64,000 bases of DNA from Rusavskia elegans (taxonomy: Eukaryota; Ascomycota; Lecanoromycetes; Teloschistales; Teloschistaceae), in contig SAUG01000050.1 in the NCBI GenBank assembly GCA_011316305.1, forward strand, positions 62,001-126,000, in the 5' to 3' direction. A program made the translations under genes and the position numbers. The stretch's first letter is position 1. Every line of letters begins with the position of its first letter. Positions 11,101-22,264 of this stretch are shown one piece after another. Under the pieces are notes generated by a model. The model was not told where the DNA came from. It was given only the letters and a program-made list of their open reading frames with translations, and ran no database searches.

Positions 11101-11894
11101 CTACTACTGATTTCTAGCGGTTACTTCTAGGCGCTATTATCGAATTCTTTTTCTACTACTATTATATTTCCGTTATTTTTTTTTACTATTTATATAGATA
11201 TCTTCTATTATTTAACCCGCGGTAATTTTAATAAAGCTATTATTAATAGTTATAAAAGTTATATATCCTTTAGCTAAATAGAAAAAATAAAATAAAATTA
11301 AAAGAAAAGCAGCGATATTATTACTAAACTAAAAGAACTAAATAGAAAACCGGTTCTTTTTAATAAAAGAAATTTTAAATAGTTTAAAACCTTTTTAGAT
11401 TAAAAGCTACTAGTCTATTAAAATAAAATAGCGTAGTTTTTATATAATTTTTATAGTACTATTATTAGCTAACTAATATTTAATAGAATTTTTAAAAAGT
11501 TTTACTATTTTAGAAAAAAGATTTATTATATTACTACCTAGAAATCCGATAAATTAAAAGAAAAATAGTACCGGTATATAGCTAAATAGCGTTTAAATTA
11601 AATCGTCTATTTAAATAAATCGGCAGTTTATAAACGAATAGATTCTACTTTTTTTTTTCTATTAATTTAATATTAATCCGGTTAGATAATAGAAAATTCG
11701 GATAGAATTATATAGATATATTCTATAAAATTAAATAGAATCTAAAATATTCGAAAAAATAAAATATTTTTTCGGTATTAAATATAATAGGATATATTAT
11801 CTAGAAGATTATTTATAGAAATTATATAAATAAACTTTTTAATCAGTTTATTAAATAATATATTCTATCTAAAATAGATTCCGGTAATAAATTT

Positions 11895-12125
11895 CGTTTA
11901 ATACTAGTACTAGATAATATAAAAATCTATTATAATACTAAGTTAAAAAATATATACGCCGCCGTAAGCGTTATATTAATATTTCTACTTCTATATTCTT
12001 CGGATTTTAATTTTATCGAAACTTTATTTATATTATTAAAAGTATAGATAAAAAGAAACTATAGATTTATAGATATCTATAGCGAAGAAAAAAAAAGATT
12101 TTTAAACTTTTTTAATAACGTTATA
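11895..12125 (+). pseudogene. Transposase remnant, DDE_3 catalytic core (DD34E)
   Basis: Plus-strand reading gives RLILVLDN, then an intervening segment, VSVILIFLLLYSSDFNFIE, TLFILLKV, stop and IKRN. In functional relatives the motif is of the form FLPPYSPDLNPIE; here P codons (CCN) became L/S/F codons by C-to-T change, and a TGG tryptophan codon became TAG. The upstream reading NIIGYI...NQFIK also fits the strand before the second Asp. The element cannot encode an active enzyme. Confidence 0.85.
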
Positions 12126-14449
12126 GAGTTTTAGATATAGAGTAGTAAACTAGCAGGCCTATTTCGTAGTATAGATTATATTTAAAAGATTTTAAATAGA
12201 AATATATAGAGATTATTGCGAGAAATTAATTAAATTTAAACCGTTTATATATATAAATAGTTTATATATTTTCTAATATCTTTTTCTATTTTACTATAGA
12301 TTATTATTATTATTATTTACCTCGGTATAATAGACTGGATTTTCTAGATTTTATATATTATTTTTATTAATTAAATTTTTATAATTTTTTTACTGCGTCT
12401 AATTTTATATAGTCTACTATAAAGAATTTTCTGCCGCTATAGTATTAAAATTAGTATAGAGAAAAAAATTATCTCGAAAAGAATTTAATTAAAAGCGAGA
12501 AAAAGATAGCTACTAGTTTTTATATTATCTATAAAATTTATTAAATTTTTTTAAAATAAATTTAATAATACTAGATTTTATTTTAAATATATTCTATTTT
12601 TTTTTTAAATAAAAATTCCGTTTTTAATTTTATAGTACTATAAAATTATAGCCTATATCTTTAATAGAAACGAAAGTATTCTATAATTCTCTCGTTTTAG
12701 CCGGTCTAATATAGAAAAGATATTATAGGATTTTATCGGGCTCGCTATTAATAAAACTATTTAGAAAGACTATTAAAGCTTCGGGCTATCTAGTATCGAT
12801 AGTAGTAGATCTGGCTTTATTCGGAAGAGATAAATAAAATAGTAATCGAATTATATACTACTATTAAATTTATAATTATAGAAATTTTCGCCGTTTTTTT
12901 TATTTTAGTTTTTTTTTTCGTTTTTTTCTATTCTGCCGGTCCCGAGCTATATTTTACTAGATTAAATAAGCCAGTATTATATTACTACCTCTATCTAATT
13001 AAATAATAATAGAATTATTACCGGCTATAGTTTTTATAATAGAATTTTCTCTTTATTATTTCTTTTTTTTTTTTTCTATTTTAGCGGAGAATCTGGAATA
13101 TATATAGCGATAGATTTTCGAAATTATAGTTTTCTTCTTTATTTATACTACTAGTTTAGCTGACGATATAAAATATATTAACTCTATAGTAATAGCTATT
13201 ATAATTATTAGAATTCTTTTAATAATAGACGTTCGTTTCTAAACCTTCCTATTTATATATAGTAGACCGGTAGCGGAGTTTTTTCTATAATTTTTAAACT
13301 TTTAATAGAAGCTAATCTTTTATAATTCGTTTTTTATTATATTCGGCGGCTTCGAAAATAAAGATTTAGATAGTAATACCTTTTTTTAATATAGATATTT
13401 AAAGTTAAAATTAAAGTTACCTAATTATAATCTATAATAACGTTATTTTAACCTTTTAGCTAAATACTATAGATAAAGTTATATATTTTTTACTTTCGAT
13501 TAAATACTATTTAGTCTATTTAGATATCTTCTACTAACGGCCGAAAGCGAAAATATCTAGATCGATTTTAGTAGAGGCTTTTTTATATAGCTTTTAAAAT
13601 ATAAATTTAAATTCCGTATTAATTGAAACTATATTAAATAAATTAATTCCTTTCGAAATAGCGTATTTCCTCGTAATATTTATTATTAAATAAAAGGAAT
13701 TATTAAAATTAGTATAATTTTTTCTATTAGAAATTATATTAATCCGATTTATATTTAATTTTATTTTATTAAATATATACTTCTAGATAATAATATAGCT
13801 ATATAGTTTTTCTTTTTTTTTTCTTTTAGAATTAGATCCAGATCTGACGACAGCGAAACCGGCGGCAGTAAAAGCTTCTTTTACTACTTTTTCGCGATAA
13901 CTGTTCGAGGAATATTATTTTAAACAGTTTAAAAAATAGAAAAAATCTAGCTTTTAAAATTAACTAATAGTATAAAAGTAGAAAAATTATTATTAAAAAA
14001 AGCGTTACCGCGAATATTTTTATCGATTTAGCTTTTTATATAATAATAATAAATTTAAATTATTAAATAATTAAATATATTTAATTTTTAAAAATATAAA
14101 TTTTCTTCCGTCTTTTTTTCTGTTTTTTTTTCTATTTTCTTTTTTTCTTTCGCTATAGAATTAACTATAATCGAAATAGAAAGTTTATTTTTTATAGTAG
14201 ACTTTTTTTTTACTAGAATTTCTTTTACTATAGATTTTTTTTTCGATAATAATATAGTAGGTTTCCGGACTATAAATTTTAATTTTTAAATAGAAGAAAT
14301 TTTAATATTAGTTCGAAAAGTAGTATATTTATATTTTAGAGCCGGCGGTAGCGGCGGTAGCGGTAAAATATTATTATCGGGAAAAAAAAAAGGCGGCTTT
14401 TTTCCTATAAGATATAATAATAAAGATTTCTATTAGAAATTACGAATAA

Positions 14450-14615
14450 AATACTATCGCGAGCTTTAATTTAGCCGAATTAGATATATAAATTATAATT
14501 TCTATAGCTATAGAATTTAGATTAGGATTTATAGTTAATTTTAGTATAGTTCGCTAATAAATCGACCCTAGGTCCCCCGCCCTCGCCCGGAACTTCAGGG
14601 TTTTAAATACGACTG
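14450..14615 (-). repeat. Right terminal inverted repeat, ~166 bp
   Basis: Inverted copy of 10935-11100, ending CGACTG next to the TA duplication at 14616-14617. Confidence 0.92.
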
Positions 14616-14950
14616 TAATGCAGGTACAGACGTCAGCGCTGTTACCGCCTGCCGTACACGATATTATCTCATTATATGGCCCGCGATGATATTGTCAATT
14701 CATGCATGAAGCCAGGCTCACGAAGAGGTTTCTGAATCATTTTTGTTGCTTAGACAGTCTTGTTGTGTATCAGCACCATACTTTGAGTGGGTGAGTTGGA
14801 GTTGAACCCCAGGGGAAAGCAAAGGCTGGCGTGATGATTAGAGTATCGATTTGCGCTTCGAAGCGAACAGCACAAAGCATTCGGCCAAGCTACGAGAGAA
14901 GGCAGAACGATGCGAGCGTTCGATTGTGAAAGACTTGTTTATTATCACCT

Positions 14951-15665
14951 TCAATCCATAACCTTGCCCAGAAAGTTCTTTTCTAATCTGCCGACCTCTT
15001 CTTTGAACGCTTCGACTTCCCGCCAGCAATCTAACGGCCTTCGATCATTGAGCCTCAGACACTTGACGATCTCTCCCTTCGCCTTCTCGACTGCTTTGTC
15101 CTGGACGACCTCTTCCTTCATTTTCCTTCTCTTCAGTTTTTCCTTCAGCATGTCGATCTCTTTCTGAACACTCTGCCGGCTCAAATCTCGTAGCCTATCA
15201 CCTTCCGCAGCGGCTTTGTGGTCAACTCCACCGGACGAGCTGGATTGATCTGGCGTTCGACCATCTGGATGGATTGACTCGGTGGTTGAATCTGGCGAGG
15301 CCGAAATCTGTTCTTGTAGCTCGGAAAGGCGTTTTGAGTGCTCGGCGTCAAGGCGAGCAAGCTCAGAATGGACACGTTGTTGTATGTGTAGCTCAAGATC
15401 TTTGCTGCGGGTACTATCCGTCTGGAAAGGACAATGTTAGCTCCAAATTTCGCGCGGCGCACTGTCGGGATGAGTGAGAAGTTGTAAACGCGTACCTCGG
15501 GGCTGGCTTGCAGGGCATTGATCAGATCCGGCGAAAAGTTGACGGGGCTCTCACTGGTCGATCTTAGCTCCAAACAGGTTTGTGCTGCGTTCGTAAAAAA
15601 CTGAAGTACCTTGTGAAAACATGTTGTGTGCTTGACGGAGGGGGTTTGGAGGAGTTCTGGCCCAT
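14951..15665 (-). CDS. MICOS subunit MIC19 (Aim13-like)
   Basis: Three exons: 15665-15610, 15562-15496 and 15421-14951, about 197 aa. Splicing gives an N-terminus MGQNSSKPPPSS with a potential myristoylation Gly2, as in MIC19. Then follow SESPVNFSPDLINALQASPE, a coiled coil (DLELHIQQRVHSELARLDAE), and a C-terminal CHCH-type helix pair with the signature CLRLNDRRPLDCW (C-x10-C) and FKEEVGRLEKNFLGKV. MIC19 sits in the intermembrane space and links the MIC60 arm of the crista-junction complex. Introns of 47 and 74 nt have GTAC donors. It is divergent from the glucokinase gene, with ~870 bp between starts. Confidence 0.92.
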
Positions 15666-16533
15666 CGCGAGCCTTCAGTACAGAATTGTGCCCGGGTGAC
15701 TCCAGAGAATGGGCTGTAGAGTTCTACCTTCCCAGCCTTTGCACCCCAAGTCGCAGGGTCGTCAAGCTGGTATGTTAGTCAGTTGATTCCGAGACGAATG
15801 GTCAGGCCCCTGTCAGTTTTTGGCGCGAGATGATGTCTGTAGCTTGGCGTTGCGGGCGGACAACGATTGGTCAATCCCCGACCCTGTCTTTCCGCAAACA
15901 TAACCACGGCGACGAGTCAAACCCATTGTTTGAGATCCCAGGTTTATCTGTCAGTGTATATATTGTGTTCAATCTCTCATAGCTTTACCTCCTTCTTGCT
16001 TATATCTATGTCCTTTGGATGCCGTGACGTGGCCAGGCTGTCCAGATTTCCCCGCGTTATCCATCTCGACTACGAAGCTACCCTCTGCACGTATTGCTCA
16101 ACGCCAGGTGCTGCGGTAATACAGGACCACACAGTACTATATCCGTACCTGCCTTCAATTGGAGCCGTGATACTCGGAAGATCAACCACGGGTCACCGCA
16201 TTGATCTCCAACCCGGCCATTGTGCCCCTCCTACCTACTTTACCCCACAGCAGCCTCGGCCGTTCAGTAGCATTGGCGTTCCTCAACTCTCATCGCCCAC
16301 CTGGCCTCGATAGCTGGTCGCCCGTACACTTGCAAATCCTCTGCCACTTTCGTCTAACACTCAAGCAAGCCACCTCTATCGGCGTAATCGTCCTGGTCAT
16401 TCTGGTTCAATTCCTGCGGCCTCCTCGACTTCTCTTTCAACTGACGACTACCGAACATCGTCGCCTGTCTTCAAAAGTCTGCCCGAACTATCACATCCTC
16501 CGGCAGTCTCCGCCCACCTGCTGTGCGTCAAAG
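15666..16533. other. Divergent promoter region (MIC19 / glucokinase)
   Basis: About 870 bp between two divergently transcribed starts. A 148-codon plus-strand frame at 15867-16313 overlaps a pyrimidine-rich zone and is probably the glucokinase 5' leader rather than a gene. It contains several upstream ATGs. Confidence 0.5.
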
Positions 16534-18181
16534 ATGGGTCTCATCGAGAATGCTAGAATGGTGGCCGCGGAGTTCGAATACTCTGCGGACGATGTCAATA
16601 AAGGAGTGAAAGAGTTCATAAGACAAATGGGTCAGTATTCAGGCGTCCAAGAGTGCGATTCAGCAGGACTGAGATAGCACCAGATGAGGGCTTGCAAGAG
16701 ACAGGAAAATCTATGAGCCAGATACCCACGTACGTCACTGCAGTACCCAATGGTACAGAGAAGGTCCGCTTTGTGAAATTTTTCAGTTCATGAGATTGGG
16801 TGCTGAGATTGCATGGTAGGGCGTCTACCTGGCTGTGGACTTGGGCGGCACCAACTTCCGTGTTTGTTCGATCAAGCTGAATGGCGACACCACTTTCTCT
16901 CTGACACAATCGAAAGTCGCGATTCCCCACGAACTGATGGTCGCCAAGACTTCGAAGGAGCTTTTCTCTTTTCTTGCAAAGCAAATCGAATCTTTCCTCA
17001 AGATTCACCACAGTGATCATTTTGAGGAGCACCATCAACGACGACAGAACGGTGCCGAGATAACAGACGAACACTTCCTTCAGCTTGGCTTTACATTCAG
17101 TTTCCCTGTCCATCAGATAAGCATCAATAAAGGCCATCTAATTCGATGGACAAAGGGTTTTGATATTGCTGATGCAATCGGCAAGGACGTCTGTAGTCTC
17201 CTGCAGTCGGAAATTGATGCTCTGCATCTTCCGGTCAAGGTCGCTGCATTGGTCAATGACACGGTCGGCACGCTGATGGCCCGTTCATACACATCGCCTG
17301 GCAAGACCGGTACCCTCTTGGGCGCAATCTTTGGTACCGGAACCAACGGTGCCTACGTCGAGAAGCTCGAAAAGGTGACCAAGTTAAAGAAAATGAAGGA
17401 AGGTGGTGGTTTTGATGCGAGTACAGGCAACATGATTGTCAACACGGAGTGGGGTTCATTCGACAACGAAATGTCCGTTCTTCCGAATACACCATATGAC
17501 ACCGCGCTGGACAAGGACAGCAACAATCCTGGTATACAAATGTTCGAAAAACGAGTCAGCGGCATGTTCCTTGGCGAAGTGTTGCGGAGAGCCATACTCT
17601 CGATGATTAAAGATGGAAAGACCGAGCTCTTCAAAGATGAATCGAGCGGCACAAATGATGTTCATTCGACCTGCACGATCGCAGACGATTCACCATTGTA
17701 CAAGCAGTGGGGGATTGACACGAGCTTCCTCTCAATCGCGCATGAAGACCAATCCGCGGGACACCATATCACCAGACAGGCTCTGAACAGGGATCTTGGC
17801 GTTGATGCAGCTAGCTCCGAGGATGCCCAAGCCATCAAGATCCTCGTCGAAGCCATTGGCAAGCGATCTGCACGCTTGTCCGCTGTGGCAATTGGGGCCG
17901 TCATTATCTCAACGGGGAATTTGAGTCTGACGGCTGGAGATGGTCGTGACGACGAGGAGAAGGCGGTCTTGGAGGAAGATGTGGTCGATATAGGTGTTGA
18001 TGGCAGCTTGGTAGAATATTACCCCGGGTTTGAAGAGTATATCAGGGAAGCTCTGCGAGAGATCGAGAGCATTGGAGAAAAGGGGGAGAAAAGGATCAGG
18101 ATTGGGATAGCGAAGGACGGAAGCGGAGTCGGCGCAGCATTGATAGCACTGGTCGCTGGAGGTCGTGAAGGGGGATCTTGA
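16534..18181 (+). CDS. glkA: Glucokinase / hexokinase family
   Basis: Three exons: 16534-16630, 16684-16763 and 16820-18181, about 512 aa. Phosphate-loop motif LAVDLGGTNFRVC starts exon 3. Sugar-binding strand GFTFSFPV...WTKGFDI, the catalytic region AALVNDTVGTLM, the GTGTNGAYVE loop, TEWGSFDN, and the adenosine motif IGIAKDGSGVGAA are all present, so both lobes are intact. The stretch FEKRVSGMFLGEVLR favours the fungal glucokinase branch over hexokinase I/II. It phosphorylates glucose with ATP to start glycolysis in the cytosol. Introns of 53 and 56 nt restore frame exactly. The acidic insert RDDEEKAVLEEDVV near the C-terminus is longer than I would expect. The paralogue assignment (symbol) is by resemblance. 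Confidence 0.9.
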
Positions 18182-18705
18182 AAGTAGCGGTTGTGGACTC
18201 TCATGGCATGTACGGCACAGATGCCTATTTTGTATATTTGAACATATTGAGAGTTTGAATATAATGTCTGGATAGAGAAAGTGGGTTCGACCAGCGCATG
18301 CCCGTTCTCCACCGTTCTCTCTGAGAAGTGGGAAGACTATGCCTCACAATAACAAGTCAATCGACTGACAACTGTACTGCATTGGGAGCTCTTCAAGTTC
18401 GTGACATGACTGGCAAAAGTAGAAAAGAGAAGAGCGGCAGTTGTAGCACGTGATACCGCGTACGATGCCCTCTCGTCTTGGCCCACCGATCCGCTTCTCT
18501 GCACATCTCCGCACATTGAGTAAGACTTATTCAAAGGTCTTTTCTGACACTTGTGAGGAGACGTATATCAACCTCCAAAACGTCTGCTTTGGCCGACCCT
18601 GGCCTGTAAGCCATTGCATGTCTCAGCAATGGTGACGTCAGAGGAAAGCTCAAAGGCTCTCTAGATGGCTCCTGCCCCACGATCAACTCTTCCAGTCACC
18701 GTCCA
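18182..18705. other. Intergenic, no gene seen
   Basis: 3' flank of the glucokinase gene and upstream region of the cupin gene. No motif-bearing frame or repeat seen. Confidence 0.5.
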
Positions 18706-19570
18706 ATGAGCTCTTCCGTCTTATTGAATTCATTCGCCCGTCCATCAGCTACTCGAACATTGAGGCTCATCTCCTTCGTTACACCGAGACCTACCACACG
18801 CGGAATAAGTACAAGCTCGATCCTAAAAGCGAAGGACCCCAAGATGTCGTCAGGACCGCCCAAGCATGAGATGCAATACTTCCCCAACATGACCTCCGCG
18901 TTGCCGTCCGAGAGCGCTGAGTTCAGGAGAGTGCTTTGGACTGGCTTGTACAGCCAGGTTGTGCTGATGACTGTGCCTGTGGGTGGGGACATTGGTGATG
19001 AGGTCAGTCTTCGCGACTTTTGCTACTTTCGTATGCAGACACCACTGGAAGGCAGATCAAAATGGAGTGCACAAACAGCAGCCGAAGACAGTGGCTAATA
19101 GCTGATGAGAACTCGTTTACACAGGTCCACACGGTCGACCAAGCCTTGACCTTCACCTCCGGCGTTGGCAAAGCCACCATCAACGGCAAAAACCAAGATG
19201 TCAAGGCCGGGGACTTGATGGTCGTACCTGCTGGCACACAGCACCAATTCGTCAACACAGGCCCGACGCCGTTGGTATGTCCCGCTTCTCATTGGGCTTC
19301 CACCACGTCATATGTGTCATGATTGGAATCTCGCCATTAATCATCGGCAGCTTACAGAACAGTATATCCAGAGTACTACTAACGTGCAATCTACAGATTC
19401 TCTACACCATCTACTCTCCTGCAGAGCACAACCCCCAGACGGTGCATAAGACCAAAGAAGAAGGAGACGAGGAAGAAGAGAACGGCAAAGATGAAGCTCC
19501 TGAATGGAGCCGTAAACCTCAAGCCGACAACGAGAAGGCCGGGCTGGTGAATACAAGCGGCAAATATTAA
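18706..19570 (+). CDS. Cupin-domain protein with possible mitochondrial leader
   Basis: Three exons: 18706-19002, 19125-19274 and 19397-19570, about 206 aa. Both introns are 122 nt and phase 0. The single cupin_2 barrel runs from VVLMTVPVGGDIGDE over VHTVDQALTFTSGVGKATI, then KAGDLMVVPAGTQHQFVNTG, to ILYTIYSPAEH. Metal-ligand positions look partly kept (His in VHTVDQ, His in GTQHQF). The N-terminus (MSSSVLLNSFARPSATRTLR) is Arg/Ser-rich with no acidic residue, suggesting a mitochondrial presequence. An internal ATG at 18841 or 18844 could make a cytosolic form. The acidic KEEGDEEEENGKDE tail is common in fungal relatives. The reaction is unknown; these proteins are usually annotated as isomerase-like or mannose-6-phosphate-isomerase-like. 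Confidence 0.85.
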
Positions 19571-20683
19571 GAACCGTGTCTGGCTTGGGAAGATGATGCT
19601 ATACATGTATCAGCTTCTAAGTTGGGTTACCGCTCATGAAGGTTTCTGAGCCTATCTACTGACACTTCTTTTCCCGCACTGGGTACTGGTCTTCGTCGTT
19701 TCAAGACGTTTGTCATGATCTTTTCGTGTATTTGCACTTTGTACGTTTCGACGCATACGGGACGTCTTTGCACTGATTCCTAAAACCCAAGTGAAAATGG
19801 TAGGTCTTTCATGGTTCACCCAACGCACGATGATTCTCGTGCTCCTAGTGAATCTCGACGGCAGTCACCAACACCAGATCGAGCAACACCAGATCGAGCA
19901 ACACCAGATCGAGCAACACGAGCGGATGTGGGAAAGAGAATGATGAGTTCTTAGCCTTGCAGCAGGTAATCGTAAGCACGTCAGATCTTTGTTTGTTTTG
20001 GCTTTCCATCCTCCTCAACCGAGAGAAAGTGTGCTCACCATCCACTGTCGAGCAATGCCGACCCAAGACCAAGATCTCATTAGCATGAGACCCTGCTGGA
20101 CATGCTCCAATGAAGCTTAGAATGGGACAGTGAAGAATCTATACGGAACCATCTCCGAAGTCATAGATAAGGAAATCGACTTCATCGTTGGATGCACCGC
20201 TTGTTCGGCAACGGTCACCAATCGTTGGGCTCTCTCCGGTCACTATCATGGTGATAGGAGTGTCAACATGAAACTCGAGATGTTCACCCGCGCAGGTGAA
20301 TGGATATTGACCATTCACTGGAAACCTAAACATGGTTAGACTCGACTCTATCGTGCACATCGCAGGCAGAAGATTCGTTATCCCCAATTTTTCCCTCTCC
20401 AGATCCTGATCTTTACACACACACGCTACATATCAAGTTGCACCACATTCATTACACCCACAGTCCATCGACATTACTGTTTTTTGTGCCACCAAGAAAT
20501 ATCCTATAGACCAGTGAAAGAAATACCAAAAGCAACTTTGCAACCTTGTTATCCTACCAAGCCGAAGCGCCCCTTCGCCTTATCGCTACAGCTCGTACCT
20601 TCTGTGCGGAGTCACAGCAAAACACTGAATCCTCTACCTTCCTCCACACGCTTCCCTCGATTGCGAAGACAGTTCGCCGCGCC
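19571..20683. other. Intergenic, 1.1 kb, with a short tandem repeat
   Basis: No confident gene. A minus-strand frame 20139-20420 (93 codons, ending DFLIYDFGDGSV) has no recognised domain and is not called. A 15 bp tandem repeat lies at 19870-19919. Confidence 0.45.
19870..19919. repeat. 15 bp minisatellite, ~3.3 copies
   Basis: Unit AACACCAGATCGAGC repeated perfectly three times, plus a partial AACAC. Confidence 0.9.
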
Positions 20684-20954
20684 ATGCCAAACAATCAAAA
20701 CACAAGTTCTCACTCTTCTGCGGCTCTCGACTCGAAAACCCGTCAAGCCATCAACAAACATCTATGCGAGCCGAATGCTGCAAGGATGCTCACAGATGCA
20801 GGCCGTGCCAGTCAGCAAGCTCGTAACGTTGGCGGCCGTAAGTCACGACTACTTCTCTGACTTGACAAGCTTCAAGCAGGCTAACGCATCCACGACAGAG
20901 AAGCCCATCCGCAAGCCCGTCGTCTCCAGTGGCAACAACGGGAAAACCAAATAG
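20684..20954 (+). CDS. Small conserved-looking protein, 69 aa
   Basis: Two exons: 20684-20837 and 20899-20954, joined over a 61 nt intron with GTAAGT donor, GCTAAC branch site and CAG acceptor, which is textbook fungal splicing. The protein starts MPNNQNTSSHSSAALDSKTR, continues with a helical centre (QAINKHLCEPNAARMLTDAG) and a basic tail ending GQKPIRKPVVSSGNNGKTK. I do not recognise the family. The ideal intron and exact frame restoration argue it is real. The two longer overlapping frames (20484-20954 and 20546-20860) are less likely, because they ignore this intron and begin in the leader. Confidence 0.55.
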
Positions 20955-22154
20955 AGCCAAGCATTGGCGTCCGCAACGTCAGTCCGCTTCCACTCGTCAT
21001 ATTCGCCATCTACCTTATTGGCTGTCACGACCGTCAGCGACTATTGTCACCTTGCTCGCGCGGGAAAATGGCTGTTGATGTATTGGGATGGGTAAAATGG
21101 GGGAATTGTACAAGGAGGCCTGTGTCCATGAAATGGGCTGCAGCTTTCTGATGGCTCTGGAATCGCTGGACGATCTTTGAGACATTCTTGTACTTGTGAT
21201 TGTAACGAGTGTACACGAATCTCATTGGTTTATCATATCTGGTTATTCTCTACATCAATTTCACTCCTGCTGAGATCCGCTTCCGCTTTGACCTGCAGCG
21301 ATATACAAGGATTATCTGCAAGATCTTGCAGTTGAGCTCGCTCGTCTTGGAGATGTAATGGAGTTGTCCAATTATCCCCACCAGAACATCCATACCAGAT
21401 CATCACCAAAGCGGAAAGAATCAATCATTTTGGGTTTCCATCCATCACCTGTCTTCGACCAACGACCCGAATACCAGCTCGCCCACCCCCATTTCTACTT
21501 GCTCCTCCAACCTCATAGCTCCTTCCATATTATTTACACCCACTTCTTTTCCTGACTGTTGGAGCCGCATTCCCATATATTCTCAAATATACAAACCACA
21601 TCCGCCCGACGCGGCACGCAATGATACCGGGAAACGGAACCTCCAGTATATAACCAAACGTTGCGTAGCCTTTTATCGCTAGCGGTTTACAGGTGCGATA
21701 TTAGGGTCAATAGATGGGATATTCCTGGCAAGGGAGACTGAGATGCGTTGTTTTGGTTTTGTTGGGCTGGGGCTGTATGCGATTGAGCCCGAGGAAACAG
21801 GAGTACGGAGCTTAGATACGCTCGTTATGGAGTTTAAAACGGTGGTATAGAGGAACAGAGTGCGAAGTCCTCTGCATGATAGGGATTTGGCCGGTGCTGG
21901 AGTGGTGCGGGAGGAAGCGGTCTTCATTGACTTGGTGACATGATAATATTGAGATCAAGGGAGGATCATGGTCACATACGGACACACTGATTGTAAATCC
22001 CCATCACGGTTGCTGATTCCATTCGCACAAGGAGGCAACAGAAGCAGGCGTATCTCTCCCGTTCTGCAGGCTCGCTGACACATCCGATATATGATGTACC
22101 CCTTTCCGTGATGATGATATGGATAATCGTAACCAACAAATATGCATCTTACCA
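20955..22154. other. Intergenic, ~1.2 kb
   Basis: Only short frames without motifs (for example 21679-21927 minus). I see nothing supportable. The right end borders the duplicated 3' tail of the aspartic protease gene. Confidence 0.5.
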
Positions 22155-22264
22155 ATCAATCGTACGGCGCGAACTGGATAGCCGGGGCCTCGTGATCGAA
22201 CATCAGCGGATCAATTGAAGGGCGCGAACTGGATAGCCGGAGTCCCGTAATCAAACACCACGAA
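22155..22264. repeat. 55 bp tandem duplication at the 3' end of the aspartic protease gene
   Basis: 22155-22209 and 22210-22264 are head-to-tail copies sharing the core GCGCGAACTGGATAGCCGG, with scattered substitutions. On the minus strand the downstream copy encodes MFDHEAPAIQFAPYD plus stop, a second version of the true C-terminus VFDYGTPAIQFAPFN plus stop. Confidence 0.85.

Larger units (their letters stand above)
10935..14615 (+). mobile_element. RIP-degraded Tc1/mariner-type DNA transposon (3681 bp)
   Basis: Both ends begin CAGTCGTATT(C/T)AAAACCC and are inverted copies, flanked by the dinucleotide TA (10933-10934 and 14616-14617), the target duplication of the Tc1/mariner superfamily. 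The interior is extremely AT-rich with almost no CpA or TpG, the footprint of repeat-induced point mutation, and lacks long open frames. Despite this, frame reading at 11895-12125 recovers a DDE_3-type transposase core: LVLDN, then LLLYSSDFNFIE (proline codons turned to leucine or phenylalanine). The Asp codon at 11913 and the Glu codon at 12018 are 34 residues apart, the DD34E spacing of Tc1 elements. The transposase explains only about 11.2-12.2 kb. The rest of the element is unassigned. Confidence 0.92.

Noticed and set aside
10935..14615. LTR retrotransposon or centromere-like AT-rich island
   Set aside because: Terminal repeats are inverted, flanked by TA, and a DD34E core is readable, so a DNA transposon explains the island.
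14780..14900. GGTTCAACTCC B-box-like motif on the minus strand next to the transposon
   Set aside because: I could not build acceptor, D and anticodon stems around it. It is not a supported tRNA.
15867..16313. 148-codon plus-strand open frame
   Set aside because: No domain, lies in the pyrimidine-rich leader of glucokinase, and is better explained as 5' UTR.
20139..20420. 93-codon minus-strand frame resembling a small secreted or cupin-like fragment
   Set aside because: No signal peptide, no recognisable domain, and an equally open plus frame overlaps it.
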